A DNA stretch of 64,000 bases from 2-12-FULL-35-23 sp965196985 (GCA_965196985.1 CBDALO010000043.1:119827-183826), one strand, 5' to 3'; counted from the stretch's first letter, positions 17,723-27,855 are shown. Made by a program: numbers and translations. Notes: generated by a model from the letters alone, not told the origin.

Positions 17723-18279
17723 GTGAAATTAGTCATGCGCAGAATCATAAAAGCGATTAAAAGCCTGAGTGATTACCTGATCCTGCTGAAAAAAAATCCA
17801 GAGCTACTAAGGCCAGAGCAGTGCAGCCATTGCGGTGCAGGTGGACTATGGTCACATGGATCATATGATCGAAAACCAGATAGGAACCCAGGTAAAGGAC
17901 GCTCTTTAAATCCCACCCCTGTTTTGAGATTTTATTGTCATCAATGTAAACGTACTTGTTCAACCCTACCTGAGATACTTTCTCCAAAGCGTTGGTATTG
18001 CTGGTCAGTTCAGCAGGCAGTGTTAATGAGCGTGCTCCTGGGAAAAGTATTAGCTCATCAGGTCAGGAGCAAGGTGTTAGTCGACACACCGTTGCTAGGT
18101 GGTTTCACTGGTTGGTTGACCACTTCGTTGATTACTCCTTCCATATCAAAGCACATCCGTTGTGGTTACAGCTTGGGCGACATAGTGATCCACAAGCGTT
18201 TTGGTTGGCCTGCCTTGGTGAGCATGATTTATCGAGCATCATGCTTTTTCTTAACAACACAGGAGTGAGCATCCCATAA
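17723..18279 (+). pseudogene. DUF6431-like zinc-ribbon transposon protein, frameshifted
   Basis: Residues CSHCGAGGLWSHGSYDRK and FYCHQCKRTCSTLPEI form two Cys-x2-Cys knuckles followed by RWYCWSVQQAVL, as in DUF6431 proteins of transposons. The continuation with a helix-turn-helix feel (GVSRHTVARWFHWLVDHFVD...) is in a different phase (open until 18279), so a frameshift lies around 18020-18050. ATG at 17735 or GTG at 17723 could start it. Confidence 0.65.
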
Positions 18280-18413
18280 TTAATTAACGTGAAAAAAAGT
18301 TGAGATGGATATTTTCTGTAAACCTCACGACCCCACACAGTTTGAGCGTAGCATTCTCAACTCAAGTTGTGATTAACTCATTGCAAGTAGTTAAATCACA
18401 CAGGAATTGCAAA

Positions 18414-19751
18414 ATGACCAAGCCCATTCACCCAACAGCACTGTTTCGCCTAAGTGTTTTAGGTGAGCTATGTAGCCGAAATAGTTTTGAGCATGGTGAG
18501 CTCAAGAGCATTATTAAAAGGTTGTCCCAGCAAACCTACAACATTCCAGGTAGTAAGCGTGTTCACCTCAGTGCTAAAACAATTGAGAATTGGTATTACG
18601 CCTGGTTAAAGCAGGGTATTGATGGATTAGTTCCTAAAACTCGACGAGACAAAGGCCAGTGTCACATCAATCCAGAGCTACAAGAGTTAATTATTTCCAC
18701 TAAACAGGAAAGCCCTTCAAGATCAATTCCGACCGTGATTAAACTCTTAGAAACTCAAGGGAAGGTAGCACGAGGTGAATTATCTCACGCAACAGTTCAC
18801 CGCTTATTAGTAAAACACGGCCTGTCTAAAAGAACAGTCACACCTTCTAACCAAATTGAGCGCCGCTCATTTGAGGCGCTCACAGCTTGTGATATTTGGT
18901 ATGGCGATGTCATGCATGGTCCAACGATTTACGATGGCCAAAGAAGAGTTAAAAGCTATTTGGTGAGTATTTTTGATGATGCCTCAAGGTTGGTCTGTCA
19001 CAGTAAATTTTGTACTGATGAGAGTGCCATTACTATTGAGCATGTGTTGAAAGAGGCATTACTCAAACGTGGGCTTCCTGTTAAGCTCATCATTGACAAC
19101 GGCCCTGCCTACCGTGCTAAAACGTTGCAAACCATTTGTGCTCGTTTGAAAATTCAATTGATTTACGGCAGGCCCTATGAACCGCAAAGCAAAGGCAAAC
19201 TAGAGCGTTGGCATAGAACAGTACGCGAGCAATTCCTAGCTGAATGCAACCTGGATTCCATTCATAGTTTCAATGCGCTGAATGATCGATTTTGGGCTTG
19301 GGTTGAGCGTGTTTATCATCAAGCCTCGCAAAGCGCCCTGCCTGACAAGATGACCCCGTTACAACGCTATCAGCAAGACCTCACTAAAATTCAGCCGTTA
19401 GGTTGTTTGGCCGATAAGCTAGATGATTACTTCCTGCATCGCATTAAGCGCCGAGTCAGGAAGGATGGCACGGTAAGCTGGAATAATCGACTCTTTGAAG
19501 TTCCATTTGAACTGGCTCAACAAGAGGTTTATTTAGTGGTTGATCCGCATAGTGACTCCGCCCGTCACGTCGAATCATTGGAATATCAATACCTTGGTGC
19601 AGTGGGAGAGCTGGACAAACATAACAACCTTTCTAGAACCCGAGCTAGACCTCAGATGCCGGAACAACCAGCAAGAAAAACCTCTCTAGTTGAGATTGTT
19701 TATAACCAAGTTAAAGAGGATTTGGATATCACTGAGGAGATACCGTCTTAA
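18414..19751 (+). CDS. DDE transposase of the Mu/IS481 type
   Basis: About 445 residues from MTKPIHPTALFRLS; CAGGAA lies upstream of this ATG. Helix-turn-helix segments occupy residues 1-140. A retroviral integrase-like core follows: DIWYGDVMHGP (D), LIIDNGPAYRA (D) and PYEPQSKGKLERWHRT (E), then a basic Mu-C-like domain. It is the catalytic subunit and probably depends on the ATPase gene that originally followed it. Confidence 0.88.
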   Translation: MTKPIHPTALFRLSVLGELCSRNSFEHGELKSIIKRLSQQTYNIPGSKRVHLSAKTIENWYYAWLKQGIDGLVPKTRRDKGQCHINPELQELIISTKQESPSRSIPTVIKLLETQGKVARGELSHATVHRLLVKHGLSKRTVTPSNQIERRSFEALTACDIWYGDVMHGPTIYDGQRRVKSYLVSIFDDASRLVCHSKFCTDESAITIEHVLKEALLKRGLPVKLIIDNGPAYRAKTLQTICARLKIQLIYGRPYEPQSKGKLERWHRTVREQFLAECNLDSIHSFNALNDRFWAWVERVYHQASQSALPDKMTPLQRYQQDLTKIQPLGCLADKLDDYFLHRIKRRVRKDGTVSWNNRLFEVPFELAQQEVYLVVDPHSDSARHVESLEYQYLGAVGELDKHNNLSRTRARPQMPEQPARKTSLVEIVYNQVKEDLDITEEIPS

Positions 19752-19779
19752 ACGTCAACAATAAATTGTAAAATTTTTA

Positions 19780-20730
19780 CTAGGCATCCGCTGAAAATGG
19801 CTGCTGTGTTTTTAGGATGCCATAAATCATATGCACCATTTTTCTCATAACAGCACAAATGGCTAGCTTCTTTGGCTTGCCTTTTTTGAGCAGCTTTTCA
19901 TAAAATTTCTTCAAAATAGGATTATGCCTTATAGCCACTAATGCCGGCATGTAAAGCGCCTTTCGCAACCAAGCACTACCAACCTTTGAGAGCCGTGATG
20001 AATTCAATGAAGTGCCTGATTGTGACTGGCTGGGATTTAAACCAATATGAGCAGCCAATTGTTTTGCGCCAGAAAATCTTTCAATATTATTAAAAAAAGC
20101 AGTTAGTGTTTGAGCGGTTTTATCACCAATGCCTGGGATGCTTTTAAGCAGCTCTGTGTTATTCTTCAGATCATCATCACTCGCGATCAGCTTACTAATT
20201 TCTTCCTGCAGTCGTAAAATTTCTTTTTCCATATAATCGATATGATTTTGTATAGAGCTAATAATTGTTTCTTCCGCTAGCTCCAGCCTGTTTTGTTCAT
20301 TGCTGACTTGGGAGGTTAATACTTCATATCTCTGTATCAAAGCTCTTAGAGCCTCTATATTAGCTGGCAAAGGCTGCCATAGCGTTGGAGTAAAATGATT
20401 TGAATAGTCCTTAATACTGACCGCATCGGCCTTGTCGGTCTTGTTTCGTATTAGCTGTCCTTTCATAAAAAACTTTATTCGTGCAGGATTAATTATACTG
20501 ACATCACACTTCTCACTATGTAAATAAAGAGCCAATGCATTACCGTATTTACCTGTTGATTCCATGCAAAAATGAAGTGACTGATCAGATAAAGATTGCG
20601 TCCATTCTAATAACTCAGAAAAGCCCTCAGGATTATTATTAAAATGTTTAACGTGATCTTTTCCGCTAGTGGTGATAGCAGCAACAAAATCAGATTTTGC
20701 AATATCAATACCAACACAATTTTTTTTCAT
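19780..20730 (-). CDS. IS110-family transposase
   Basis: 316 residues: N-terminal DEDD-type domain (GIDIAKSDFVAAI, then FCMESTGKYGNALA and TDKADAVSI) and C-terminal Tnp_20 domain (SIPGIGDKTAQTLTAFF, AAHIGLNPSQSQSG, with a Ser-rich stretch). IS110 transposases use an RNA guide; the about 240-bp non-coding stretch upstream (20731-20970) is where a bridge RNA would be encoded. It is inserted between the DDE transposase and its ATPase. Confidence 0.9.
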   Translation of the reverse strand: MKKNCVGIDIAKSDFVAAITTSGKDHVKHFNNNPEGFSELLEWTQSLSDQSLHFCMESTGKYGNALALYLHSEKCDVSIINPARIKFFMKGQLIRNKTDKADAVSIKDYSNHFTPTLWQPLPANIEALRALIQRYEVLTSQVSNEQNRLELAEETIISSIQNHIDYMEKEILRLQEEISKLIASDDDLKNNTELLKSIPGIGDKTAQTLTAFFNNIERFSGAKQLAAHIGLNPSQSQSGTSLNSSRLSKVGSAWLRKALYMPALVAIRHNPILKKFYEKLLKKGKPKKLAICAVMRKMVHMIYGILKTQQPFSADA

Positions 20731-20970
20731 TTGCTAGAGCCTCTTAAATTTTATTACACTAACAAACTTGGGAAATCATAGTTCGGATCAACCTTGCAAA
20801 TACAGGCTCACAATGGCCTAAGATACCGTTCGATCTCATGAACTTATGAGGGTGGAAGGGAGCTAAATCTCCTCAACAGGATTAAATCCTAAGGACGAAC
20901 ACGGCTTCACCTTCCGCCTACCCAAGCATCCTTGGGATTGTAGCAATATTGTCATATCTCTACAGTTATT
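20731..20970 (-). ncRNA. Probable IS110 bridge-RNA region
   Basis: Non-coding flank 5' of the IS110 transposase, rich in potential hairpins (for example CCTCAACAGGATTAAATCC and GGATGCTTGGG/CCCAAGGATGC-like pairs). By analogy with IS621 and other IS110 elements it should encode the bridge (seek) RNA. No loops were assigned by matching to the target, so this is family-based inference. Confidence 0.4.
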
Positions 20971-20982
20971 TAAGATACAAGG

Positions 20983-21783
20983 ATGAGTAAGATGTATCTT
21001 CAACATTTTGGCTTGAAATTTGATCCATTGGGTAAATCAAACATTATTGAATTGGCGCAGTCAAAGCGACTAGAACAGCAACTTAATGGTTTGCTAGAAA
21101 CACGCGGCTTAGCAGTGATTACTGGCGACTCAGGGACAGGAAAGACCACGGCGCTAAGATACTGGAGCAATAAACTCAACCCGCTGACCCATCAAGTCAT
21201 TTATCAATCAGACACTCACTTTCGGTCATTTGATGTGTACTCTCAGCTTGCCGAAAATCTAGGTTTAGAAAACTATTACCGGTTCTCTAAACTTTGGAGA
21301 GACTTGAAGCAGAGCTTGATCGCGCTCTACCATGATAAAAACGTTCAGCCTATTTGGATCCTAGACGAGGCGCATCAGCTTAGTAATGATTTCATTCTAC
21401 GATTACCTGACTTCCTTAATTTCAGTTTTGACAGCAAAGACGTCATGACGATTATCTTATGTGGACTCCCATCACTTCTAGCAACATTGCAGAGACCAGC
21501 CTATGAACCTATCAACTCTAGAATTCAGTGCTTTATTAGGTGGCATGCAATTGAAGATAGCAGGGATTTTGAGAGCATTATTCACGCTGCTTTTGAGAAG
21601 GCAGGAATGAGCAGCAGCTTATTCACTGAAACAGGTATTCGTGCAGTACACATGGCCACAAAAGGTAGGCTTCGTTATGTTGATAGGCTCATGCGACATG
21701 CGTTGCTAATCGCCGCTAATATGAATTTAAACCATAGACCTTCTGCGAAACTAAATACTGGGCGAGCTTATGCTCGTTTGTAG
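20983..21783 (+). pseudogene. ExeA/TniB-like AAA ATPase, 3' truncated by IS5-like element
   Basis: The genuine coding part runs to about 21735; the last 15 or so residues come from the IS5-like end. Walker A GDSGTGKTTALRYW and Walker B IWILDEAHQLSND mark an ExeA-like AAA+ ATPase of about 250 residues. Such ATPases choose targets or activate the transposase in Mu, Tn7 and IS21-like elements. Its partner DDE transposase lies upstream across an IS110 insertion. Loss of the final residues may be minor or fatal; this cannot be told from sequence. Confidence 0.75.
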
Positions 21784-22695
21784 TTTTAGAATCCGGCTTG
21801 AAGATTGAGAATCCCAGCAATAATATTAAATCTCATATTGTGTTTTCTGCGAAAATTCCTATACACCTCCCCAAGAATGCGGAATTTTTTAAATTTTGAG
21901 AATTGATGTTCAACCCTAATACGGATCTTGCTGTGATTACGGTTATCCTCTTTTTGTTGAGTAGTTAATTTGCCGCCTTTGGGCTTTTTATGAGGTAAGT
22001 TAACCAAGGGGTCAGTATGTTGAATTCCTTGGTATCCTAGATCAGCATATTTTTCTGCTGGTGGCAGTGGGCTGCCACGTTGTCGGATCTTAATATCATG
22101 AACCCTCCCAGGCATTGTTTGAGAGACGTTGATTATTTTTCCGGATGTACTCATTGCTATCTCCACCTTTTGAGTATGTCTTTTCTTTTTACCAGAATAA
22201 TAATCTTTACGTGGCTTCTTCTTTTTGGGGCGCTGAATAGGCTGCTCCGTTACATCCATTAATATAGCGCAAACCGCATCTTCTGTTAGGGTTCTGTCTT
22301 TTTTAATATGAATATGCTTGGCCACTAAGGGTTCTAAGCGTTTAAATAAGCGGCAGACATTACTGTCATCCAAACCAACAAAGTAACCTAAGAATTCATG
22401 TGTTACATAAGTGCGATAGTACATCATGAGAAGCAAAAGGCGATCATGGTGCGTGGTGAGTTTCGGGCGCCTTCCCAGCTTACTAAACTCATCATCAAGT
22501 GATGACTTCACTTGTTGGTGTATCGTTTCAAAATCATCAAGGGTCAAACCAGTTAACTTTTTAAAAATACGCGGGCGGTTACTGAGTTGCTGATAGCTTA
22601 ATAGCATATGCCTTTCCATGAATGATTATTAATCAGGCAATTATAAGCAAATTTTAGCTAGTTTCTAGAACTGCCCTTAGTTACGCAGAAGGTCT
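21736..22695 (-). mobile_element. IS5-family insertion sequence, copy 1
   Basis: About 960 bp with terminal inverted repeats AGACCTTCTGCG. Copy 2 (59130-63686) has a clear 3-bp AAT duplication, but the flanks here (CAT and ACT) do not match, which suggests recombination or deletion after insertion. The transposase frame is intact. Confidence 0.85.
21786..22619 (-). CDS. IS5-family transposase (copy 1)
   Basis: 277 residues: an N-terminal helix-turn-helix (LTLDDFETIHQQV..., HDRLLLLMMYYRTYVTHEFLGYFVGLDDSNVCRLFKRL) and a DDE_Tnp_4 core (LMDVTEQPIQRP, DLGYQGIQ, RIRVEHQFSKFKKFRIL). Nearly identical to the disrupted copy at 59180-63610. Confidence 0.9.
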   Translation of the reverse strand: MERHMLLSYQQLSNRPRIFKKLTGLTLDDFETIHQQVKSSLDDEFSKLGRRPKLTTHHDRLLLLMMYYRTYVTHEFLGYFVGLDDSNVCRLFKRLEPLVAKHIHIKKDRTLTEDAVCAILMDVTEQPIQRPKKKKPRKDYYSGKKKRHTQKVEIAMSTSGKIINVSQTMPGRVHDIKIRQRGSPLPPAEKYADLGYQGIQHTDPLVNLPHKKPKGGKLTTQQKEDNRNHSKIRIRVEHQFSKFKKFRILGEVYRNFRRKHNMRFNIIAGILNLQAGF

Positions 22696-22921
22696 ACTAG
22701 TAAAATTCAAGCGATTTCCATATGAAAATGTTATATAATTTTTAACGTTAGGCTTCTTTACCTTTGGAATGAGTTTCCAGACAAATAAAACTGGATTTTG
22801 AGAGCAGCTAATCAACCAGCAGATTAGGTACACCATGAAAATTGGCTATGCACGAGTTTCTACCAACGATCAACATTTGCGTATGCAAGAAGATGCTTTG
22901 AAAAAAGCTGGATGTAATCAA

Positions 22922-23584
22922 CTTGACCCCCACCTAAAGGTGGGGGTTTGGTACAGAGGCTGAAGCCTCATTACGGCTAAAGCCGTTTAAATGGTTCGGA
23001 TTAATCCGACTTAAGCTCTTCCTCATCCCATACCTGAAAACCCTCCGGCGTATCATCTTGATTCTCTATGTAGCGTTTGACCTGCTCTTCTGTTACAGAA
23101 CCAACCGTTGCGCAAAAATACCCTCTCGACCAGAGATGATTGCCCCAGTATTTCTTGCCAAGCGTACTCCTAAATTCTCTCAATAGTCGATAGGCACTTT
23201 TACCTTTCAAATATTGAGCCATCTTTGATACCGATAAGTGGCTCGGCGCCTCAATTAGAAGGTGAATGTGATTCGACCTCACATTCCCCCTCAATATCCT
23301 CATCCCCTTCTCAGCACAGATCTCTCGCAAAATGCTTCTTGCTCCTAAACCTATATCCCCACATAACACTGGATATCCATATTTTGTCTTCCATACAAAA
23401 TGATATTTTAAATCCAGTACCGTATGCGCGCCTTTCCTATAGTTGTTTGCTCCAGTCATTTAGATCGCTCCCTTATTAAAAATAAAAAGCGATTCTAATA
23501 CATCACATTCTGGCTGGTGATAGGTTTGCTAAAGACATTTCCGCCTAAAGGCGAAGGTTTATACCCTACCAAGTGGAAATAAAA
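22922..23584 (-). mobile_element. IS200/IS605-type element
   Basis: About 660 bp inside the resolvase gene. The left end has the perfect hairpin CCCCCACC-TAAA-GGTGGGGG (22927-22946) and the right end a related CGCC-TAAA-GGCG hairpin (about 23544-23555), the subterminal structures recognised by Y1 transposases. There is no target duplication, as expected for the family. It carries only tnpA. Confidence 0.85.
23001..23459 (-). CDS. tnpA: IS200-family TnpA (HUH Y1 transposase)
   Basis: 152 residues with the HUH motif (NHIHLLIEAP) and a catalytic Tyr within VKRYIENQ. The length is normal for TnpA. It moves single-stranded DNA using the subterminal hairpins. Intact. Confidence 0.92.
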   Translation of the reverse strand: MTGANNYRKGAHTVLDLKYHFVWKTKYGYPVLCGDIGLGARSILREICAEKGMRILRGNVRSNHIHLLIEAPSHLSVSKMAQYLKGKSAYRLLREFRSTLGKKYWGNHLWSRGYFCATVGSVTEEQVKRYIENQDDTPEGFQVWDEEELKSD

Positions 23585-23980
23585 TTTATAATGACATTGC
23601 TAGTGGGGTTAAAACAGCAAGACCCGGATTGGAAGACGCCTTAAAACAGCTGCGAGAGGGAGATATTTTAGTTGTATGGAAATTAGATCGGTTAGGCCGC
23701 TCCATTCAACACCTCATACAAACCGTTAAAAACTTAAGTAACCAACAGGTAGGTTTTAAAAGCCTGCAAGAAAATATTGATACAACCAGTAGTGGCGGCA
23801 AGCTAATCTTTCATATTTTTAGTGCCTTAGCTGAATTTGAACGTGATATTATTCAAGAGCGAACTCAAGCAGGGCTCAAAGCGGCAAGAGCACGTGGCCG
23901 TATGGGAGGAAGACCTCCCTCTCTGAATAAAAAACAAGTGGAAAAAATGTTAGCGCGCTATCACGAGCAAAAACTCATAT

Positions 23981-25378
23981 ATGGACTCGCCCCGTATTGT
24001 AAAGATTATTTTCTGACGACAATGGTAGAAGAGATGCGCTCATATATCCGACATCTGAAGCAGATGACTGATTGATGCATCACCTCTTCGTGCCCTGATG
24101 GAACTACGCATGTTTGTGCCTCATCACTGTTTAGACTCAACTACCTATTACAGGCTGGTTAGCCTTGGGTTTTTCAGGCTCTCAAACATTGGTCTTACCC
24201 ACTTGTCATCATTCAATACTCTTTGCAATTCTCCTGACTGTTAAACTCAACTAACTACTAAGCAGCACGTCGATACTCTTCGCCACTTTTTAACATAGCT
24301 AGAATTATCCGAGCATTTTTATTGGCGACAGCAACACTAGCCTTATTGCTTCCACGCTCCATTTTAATACGCTTAACCCATACACTTCTTGGATCATCCT
24401 TTTTTCCGCACCTGGTAACTACAGACCTACCGCCATGGATAAGCAGGGTTCGTAGGTATTTATCTCCTCGCTTACTTATTCCTCCCAAATACTCCCTATT
24501 ACCACTTGAGTGTTGCCTAGGCACTAGGCCTAGGTAAGCGGAAAGATGTCTGCCATTTTTAAATTCACTCCCATTACCCACCTGAGCAACCACTGCCACC
24601 GCTGTTATTGGTCCCACACCCTCTATCGCCTGAATACGCTGGCAACTTTCATTGTTCTTGGAAATGCTATTAATTTCAAGTTCGTAAACATCGATGTTCT
24701 CATCCAGAACTAACAAGGTTTCATATTGCCTCTGAATGTAGGCTTTCATGCGATCTGTCAAACCATTGTCATTTGTACGATCGAAAATTGAAGGCAACTC
24801 GGCCCTTAATTTATAAATACTTTTTGCAATGACAATACCGTTCTCTGCTAGAAGACCTCTCAACTGATTACATAGCTTAGTTCGAGCTTCTACTTGACCT
24901 TCACGTATACGTAACAAGCTTTGCATGTCTTGCTGCTCAACTGTTTTCGGGGTGACAAAATTCATGGTTGGCCGTTGAGCTGCTTCAGCTATTGCGCGAG
25001 CATCTTGTTGATCATTCTTATTCCCTTTTAGATAAGGTTTCACGTATTGGGGTGAAATGAGTTTAACCTCATAGTTTCGTTTAATTAATTCACGCGCCCA
25101 ATAATTTGCACTTCCACAAGCTTCCATTGCTATCACTTTGGGAGCAAGCTGATTAATCACTTCTAATAATTTTGCACGCGTTACTTTTTTCTCAGTTAAA
25201 ATTGCCCCCTGCTGATTAACGCCACAGAGCTGGAAAACATTTTTTGCAATATCAATGGCTAACACGTTAATATCCATAGTGGACTCCTTCGCTTTCGTTA
25301 AATTTAATAGCTTAGCTATTTAGCACTTAGATGCCGAGAACCATTTTTTTAGAATGGTTCAAAGTGGAGCGAGTCCAT
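23981..25378 (-). mobile_element. IS1111-group (IS110 family) element
   Basis: About 1.4 kb with inverted repeats ATGGACTCGC (23981-23990) and GCGAGTCCAT (25369-25378), the subterminal repeats typical of the IS1111 group. The target in the resolvase can be rebuilt at the sequence CTCATTCC. The non-coding interval 24076-24257, downstream of the transposase, is where IS1111-type guide RNAs are usually encoded. Confidence 0.85.
24258..25277 (-). CDS. IS1111-type transposase
   Basis: 339 residues: DEDD domain (VLAIDIAKNVFQLCG, AMEACGSANYWAREL, NKNDQQDARAIAEA) and Tnp_20 domain (AIEGVGPITAVAVVAQVG, LSAYLGLVPRQHSSGNREYLGGISKRGD). Intact and inserted in the resolvase pseudogene. Confidence 0.92.
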   Translation of the reverse strand: MDINVLAIDIAKNVFQLCGVNQQGAILTEKKVTRAKLLEVINQLAPKVIAMEACGSANYWARELIKRNYEVKLISPQYVKPYLKGNKNDQQDARAIAEAAQRPTMNFVTPKTVEQQDMQSLLRIREGQVEARTKLCNQLRGLLAENGIVIAKSIYKLRAELPSIFDRTNDNGLTDRMKAYIQRQYETLLVLDENIDVYELEINSISKNNESCQRIQAIEGVGPITAVAVVAQVGNGSEFKNGRHLSAYLGLVPRQHSSGNREYLGGISKRGDKYLRTLLIHGGRSVVTRCGKKDDPRSVWVKRIKMERGSNKASVAVANKNARIILAMLKSGEEYRRAA

Positions 25379-25561
25379 TCCATTACTGTTGCTGAAATCT
25401 GTAAAATTTTTGGGATCAGCAGACCCTCTTTTTACAATTATTTAAATAAAAGTAAGAAGGCTATTCAGCCTGCGTAATTAAAAACCATTGATCCACTAAT
25501 AACCGAAAGTTATCCACAGATCTTGGCCATTTTTACACGAATATTCCTAATACCCTTATCG

Positions 25562-27325
25562 GCCTTAGATGAAGCCTCGATTCGCAAAGGGTTAGCCTCA
25601 CTTCAACCGAATGAGTCGACCTATTCGTTGTACTTGTCCGGCTTAGGCCGACAACGTGCGGACTGGCTTATTGGGATGAACATGACCATGGCAACCACCG
25701 CGTTGTTTGGTGTTCCAGGAGAAGGCGCGTTGTCGGTTGGGCGCGTGCAAACGCCCACGCTAGCACTCATTGTGGCGCGGGATCACTTAATCGAACACTT
25801 TCAAGCAAGCCCTTATTATGAGTTACACGTCACCTTTCAAGCCAAGGCGGGTAAGCTGGTGGCACACTGGCAACCCGCTGAGGAGTTCACGGACACGGAG
25901 GGGCGTTGTGTGAATCCGGCGTTTGTGCAAGCGGTCATTGAAAAAGTCGCCAACCAAACTGGTGAGGTCACGCAAGCGAAAGACACCGCGAAGAAACAGC
26001 CCCCGCCATTGTGTTATTCCTTATCGAGCTTGCAGAAGGTGTGCAGTAGTCGTTTCGGCTTAACCGCTAAAGACACCTTAAGCATCGCGCAAGCCCTGTA
26101 TGAAAAACACAAAGCCACAACTTACCCAAGAACCGATACCGGCTATTTGCCAGAAGAGCAATGGGGCGAAGCGAGCACGGTGTTAGCGGCGTTAGAACAA
26201 GTGGATAGTGCAGTAGCGCAATGGGTGGCCCGTTGTGATGCCTCACTGAAGGCCCCTGTGTGGAATACCCAGAAAGTCACCGCGCATCACGGCCTGATGC
26301 CCACCGCGAATGATCGGGTTAATCTCGCTGCGATGTCTGGTGATGAGCGCAAGGTGTATGAACTGATTCGACAAAGCTACCTCGCGCAGTTTTTAGGGGA
26401 GTATGACTACGTGCAACGCAAGGTGGTGATAGAATGTCAAGGCGAGACCTTTAGTGCTCAGTGCCACATCCCTCAAACACAGGGCTGGAAAGCGTTGGTG
26501 CAGGAAGAGAGCGACACGCCTGATCACTCAACAGCCCGCTTGCCGAAGCTCACCGCGCAGGAGTCAGGGACCGTATTATCGTGTGAACAATCGGATAAAC
26601 AAACCAAACCACCGGCACGGTTTACCGAGGGCACGCTCATTGCGGGCATGAAGTCCATTGCGAAAGTCGTGGATGATCTGGCCTTGAAAAAAACGCTCAA
26701 AGACACGGCAGGCATTGGCACCGAAGCCACACGAGCTGACATCATCGAAAAGCTGTTGACGCGTGGGTTTATTGAACGAAACAAAAAGCAATTAGTCTCC
26801 ACCACCAAAGGCCGTGACCTGATTGCGTTATTACCGGATCCGGTGAAAAACCCTGCAACCACGGCTGAATGGGAGCAAGCCTTAGACGACATTGCTCAAG
26901 GGCAGGGGTGCTTGGGGGAGTTTTTAGAAGATCAAGCCGAAGTGTTAGACTTTTTATTAGCGGATTTACAAGAACACCACCGCTTGCACCCGCCTGCCGA
27001 TCAAGCAACACCGCAGGCTTGCCCTAGCTGCCAAGCCCCCTTGAGACGGCGCAAAGGGAAGAAGGGATTTTTCTGGGGTTGCAGCCGTTACCCTGAGTGT
27101 GACCTAACCTTGCCGGATAAAGACGGCCAACCGGTCAATAAGCCTAAAGCGAAAGTCTCTGACATTTCTTGCCCGCACTGCAAGGAAGGCAAACTCGTTA
27201 GACGACAGGGTAAGAAGAAACCGTTTTGGGGTTGTAATCGTTATCCGACCTGCGAGGCTCTCTATTGGGAAGAGCAGGGCAAGCCACTCTTACCTACTCG
27301 ATCAGTAAGTGAGGAAGACGCATGA
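25562..27325 (+). pseudogene. topB: topB-type topoisomerase III (module B), 5' truncated
   Basis: Homologous to the module A enzyme from ALDEASIRKGL onward, so about 140 N-terminal residues including the Toprim acidic motif are missing; the sequence before 25562 is unrelated. The remaining part keeps the active-site region TTYPRTDTGYLPE and two C-terminal zinc ribbons (CPSC...GCSRYPEC, CPHC...GCNRYPTC). Without the Toprim domain it cannot cut and rejoin DNA. Its ATGA stop overlaps the next small gene, the same coupling style as in module A. Confidence 0.85.
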
Positions 27326-27462
27326 GAGATCGTTACTTCATCGCCTCCTTGGAATACCAGGAGAATGAGCTGAGCGTTAAGGAAGCACGCGAGCTGCGCC
27401 AATTAGAGCAAGCGTTATTGGAACAGCAAATCCAACGTTACCACCAAAAAGAAAAACGCTAA
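27322..27462 (+). CDS. Small hypothetical protein
   Basis: 46 residues (MRDRYFIASLEYQEN...QKEKR), highly charged and probably one long helix or coiled coil (KEARELRQLEQALLEQQIQR). The start overlaps the topB stop (ATGA), which supports real translation by coupling. No homologue seen in module A. Confidence 0.5.
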   Translation: MRDRYFIASLEYQENELSVKEARELRQLEQALLEQQIQRYHQKEKR

Positions 27463-27531
27463 CACGAGGATTGCTAATCGGTGCAGAATTCATTATTGTT
27501 GGCATCGGTTGATTTGTGCGAGAATACTGAC

Positions 27532-27819
27532 ATGAAAACAGTTGATGTGACTTTATTGGAAGACGAGCGCGATTTCATCGTGGAGTTAATTCATTACGCG
27601 CTCAGTGATGAGCTACTGGAAAAGCTACAAGCTGCAATACCCGATAGTGAAGGCCAGTTAAGTGTGCCGATGACGCTAGGGGATTTTGAAGAATTGATCA
27701 GCAATCTCAGTCTTGAAGCGAACAACCACGAAGTGGACGAGATCAAAGAAAAAGCATTTGCGTTAACGGAAATTCTTGAGCCCTTTGAATTTCGTTTGAA
27801 AGACATGGACGTACACTAA
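27532..27819 (+). CDS. Acidic hypothetical protein
   Basis: 95 residues from MKTVDVTLLEDERDF; an in-frame GTG at 27481 with GAGGA upstream would add 17 residues. The protein is acidic and helical, without recognised motifs. It lies between the topB remnant and the 27856 gene, in the same direction. Confidence 0.55.
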   Translation: MKTVDVTLLEDERDFIVELIHYALSDELLEKLQAAIPDSEGQLSVPMTLGDFEELISNLSLEANNHEVDEIKEKAFALTEILEPFEFRLKDMDVH

Positions 27820-27855
27820 CCATGATTACCCCACTAAAGACGAAGGAGTAAACAG

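Larger units (their letters stand above)
17620..21735 (+). mobile_element. Remnant three-gene transposon (zinc-ribbon, DDE transposase, ATPase)
   Basis: A DUF6431-like zinc-ribbon gene (frameshifted), a Mu/IS481-type DDE transposase and an ExeA-like ATPase lie in one direction, split by an IS110 element and cut at the right by an IS5-like element. The left end lies at the truncated traD near 17615. Transposase plus AAA ATPase is the logic of Tn7/Mu-like and IS21-like transposons. The exact ends are not determined. Confidence 0.55.
22834..25477 (+). pseudogene. Serine recombinase (resolvase/invertase) interrupted twice
   Basis: Three fragments rebuild one Pin/Hin-type resolvase: 22834-22920 (MKIGYARVSTNDQHLRMQE, catalytic Ser in RVST), about 23585-23980 (KIYNDIASGVKTARPGLEDAL...GDILVVWKLDRLGRS...GRMGGRPPSL) and about 25376-25477 (HSITVAEICKIFGISRPSFYNYL, the C-terminal helix-turn-helix). 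An IS200/IS605 element separates the first two and an IS1111-type element the last two; removing them restores a continuous frame. It was probably the resolvase of a transposon once present here. Confidence 0.88.
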
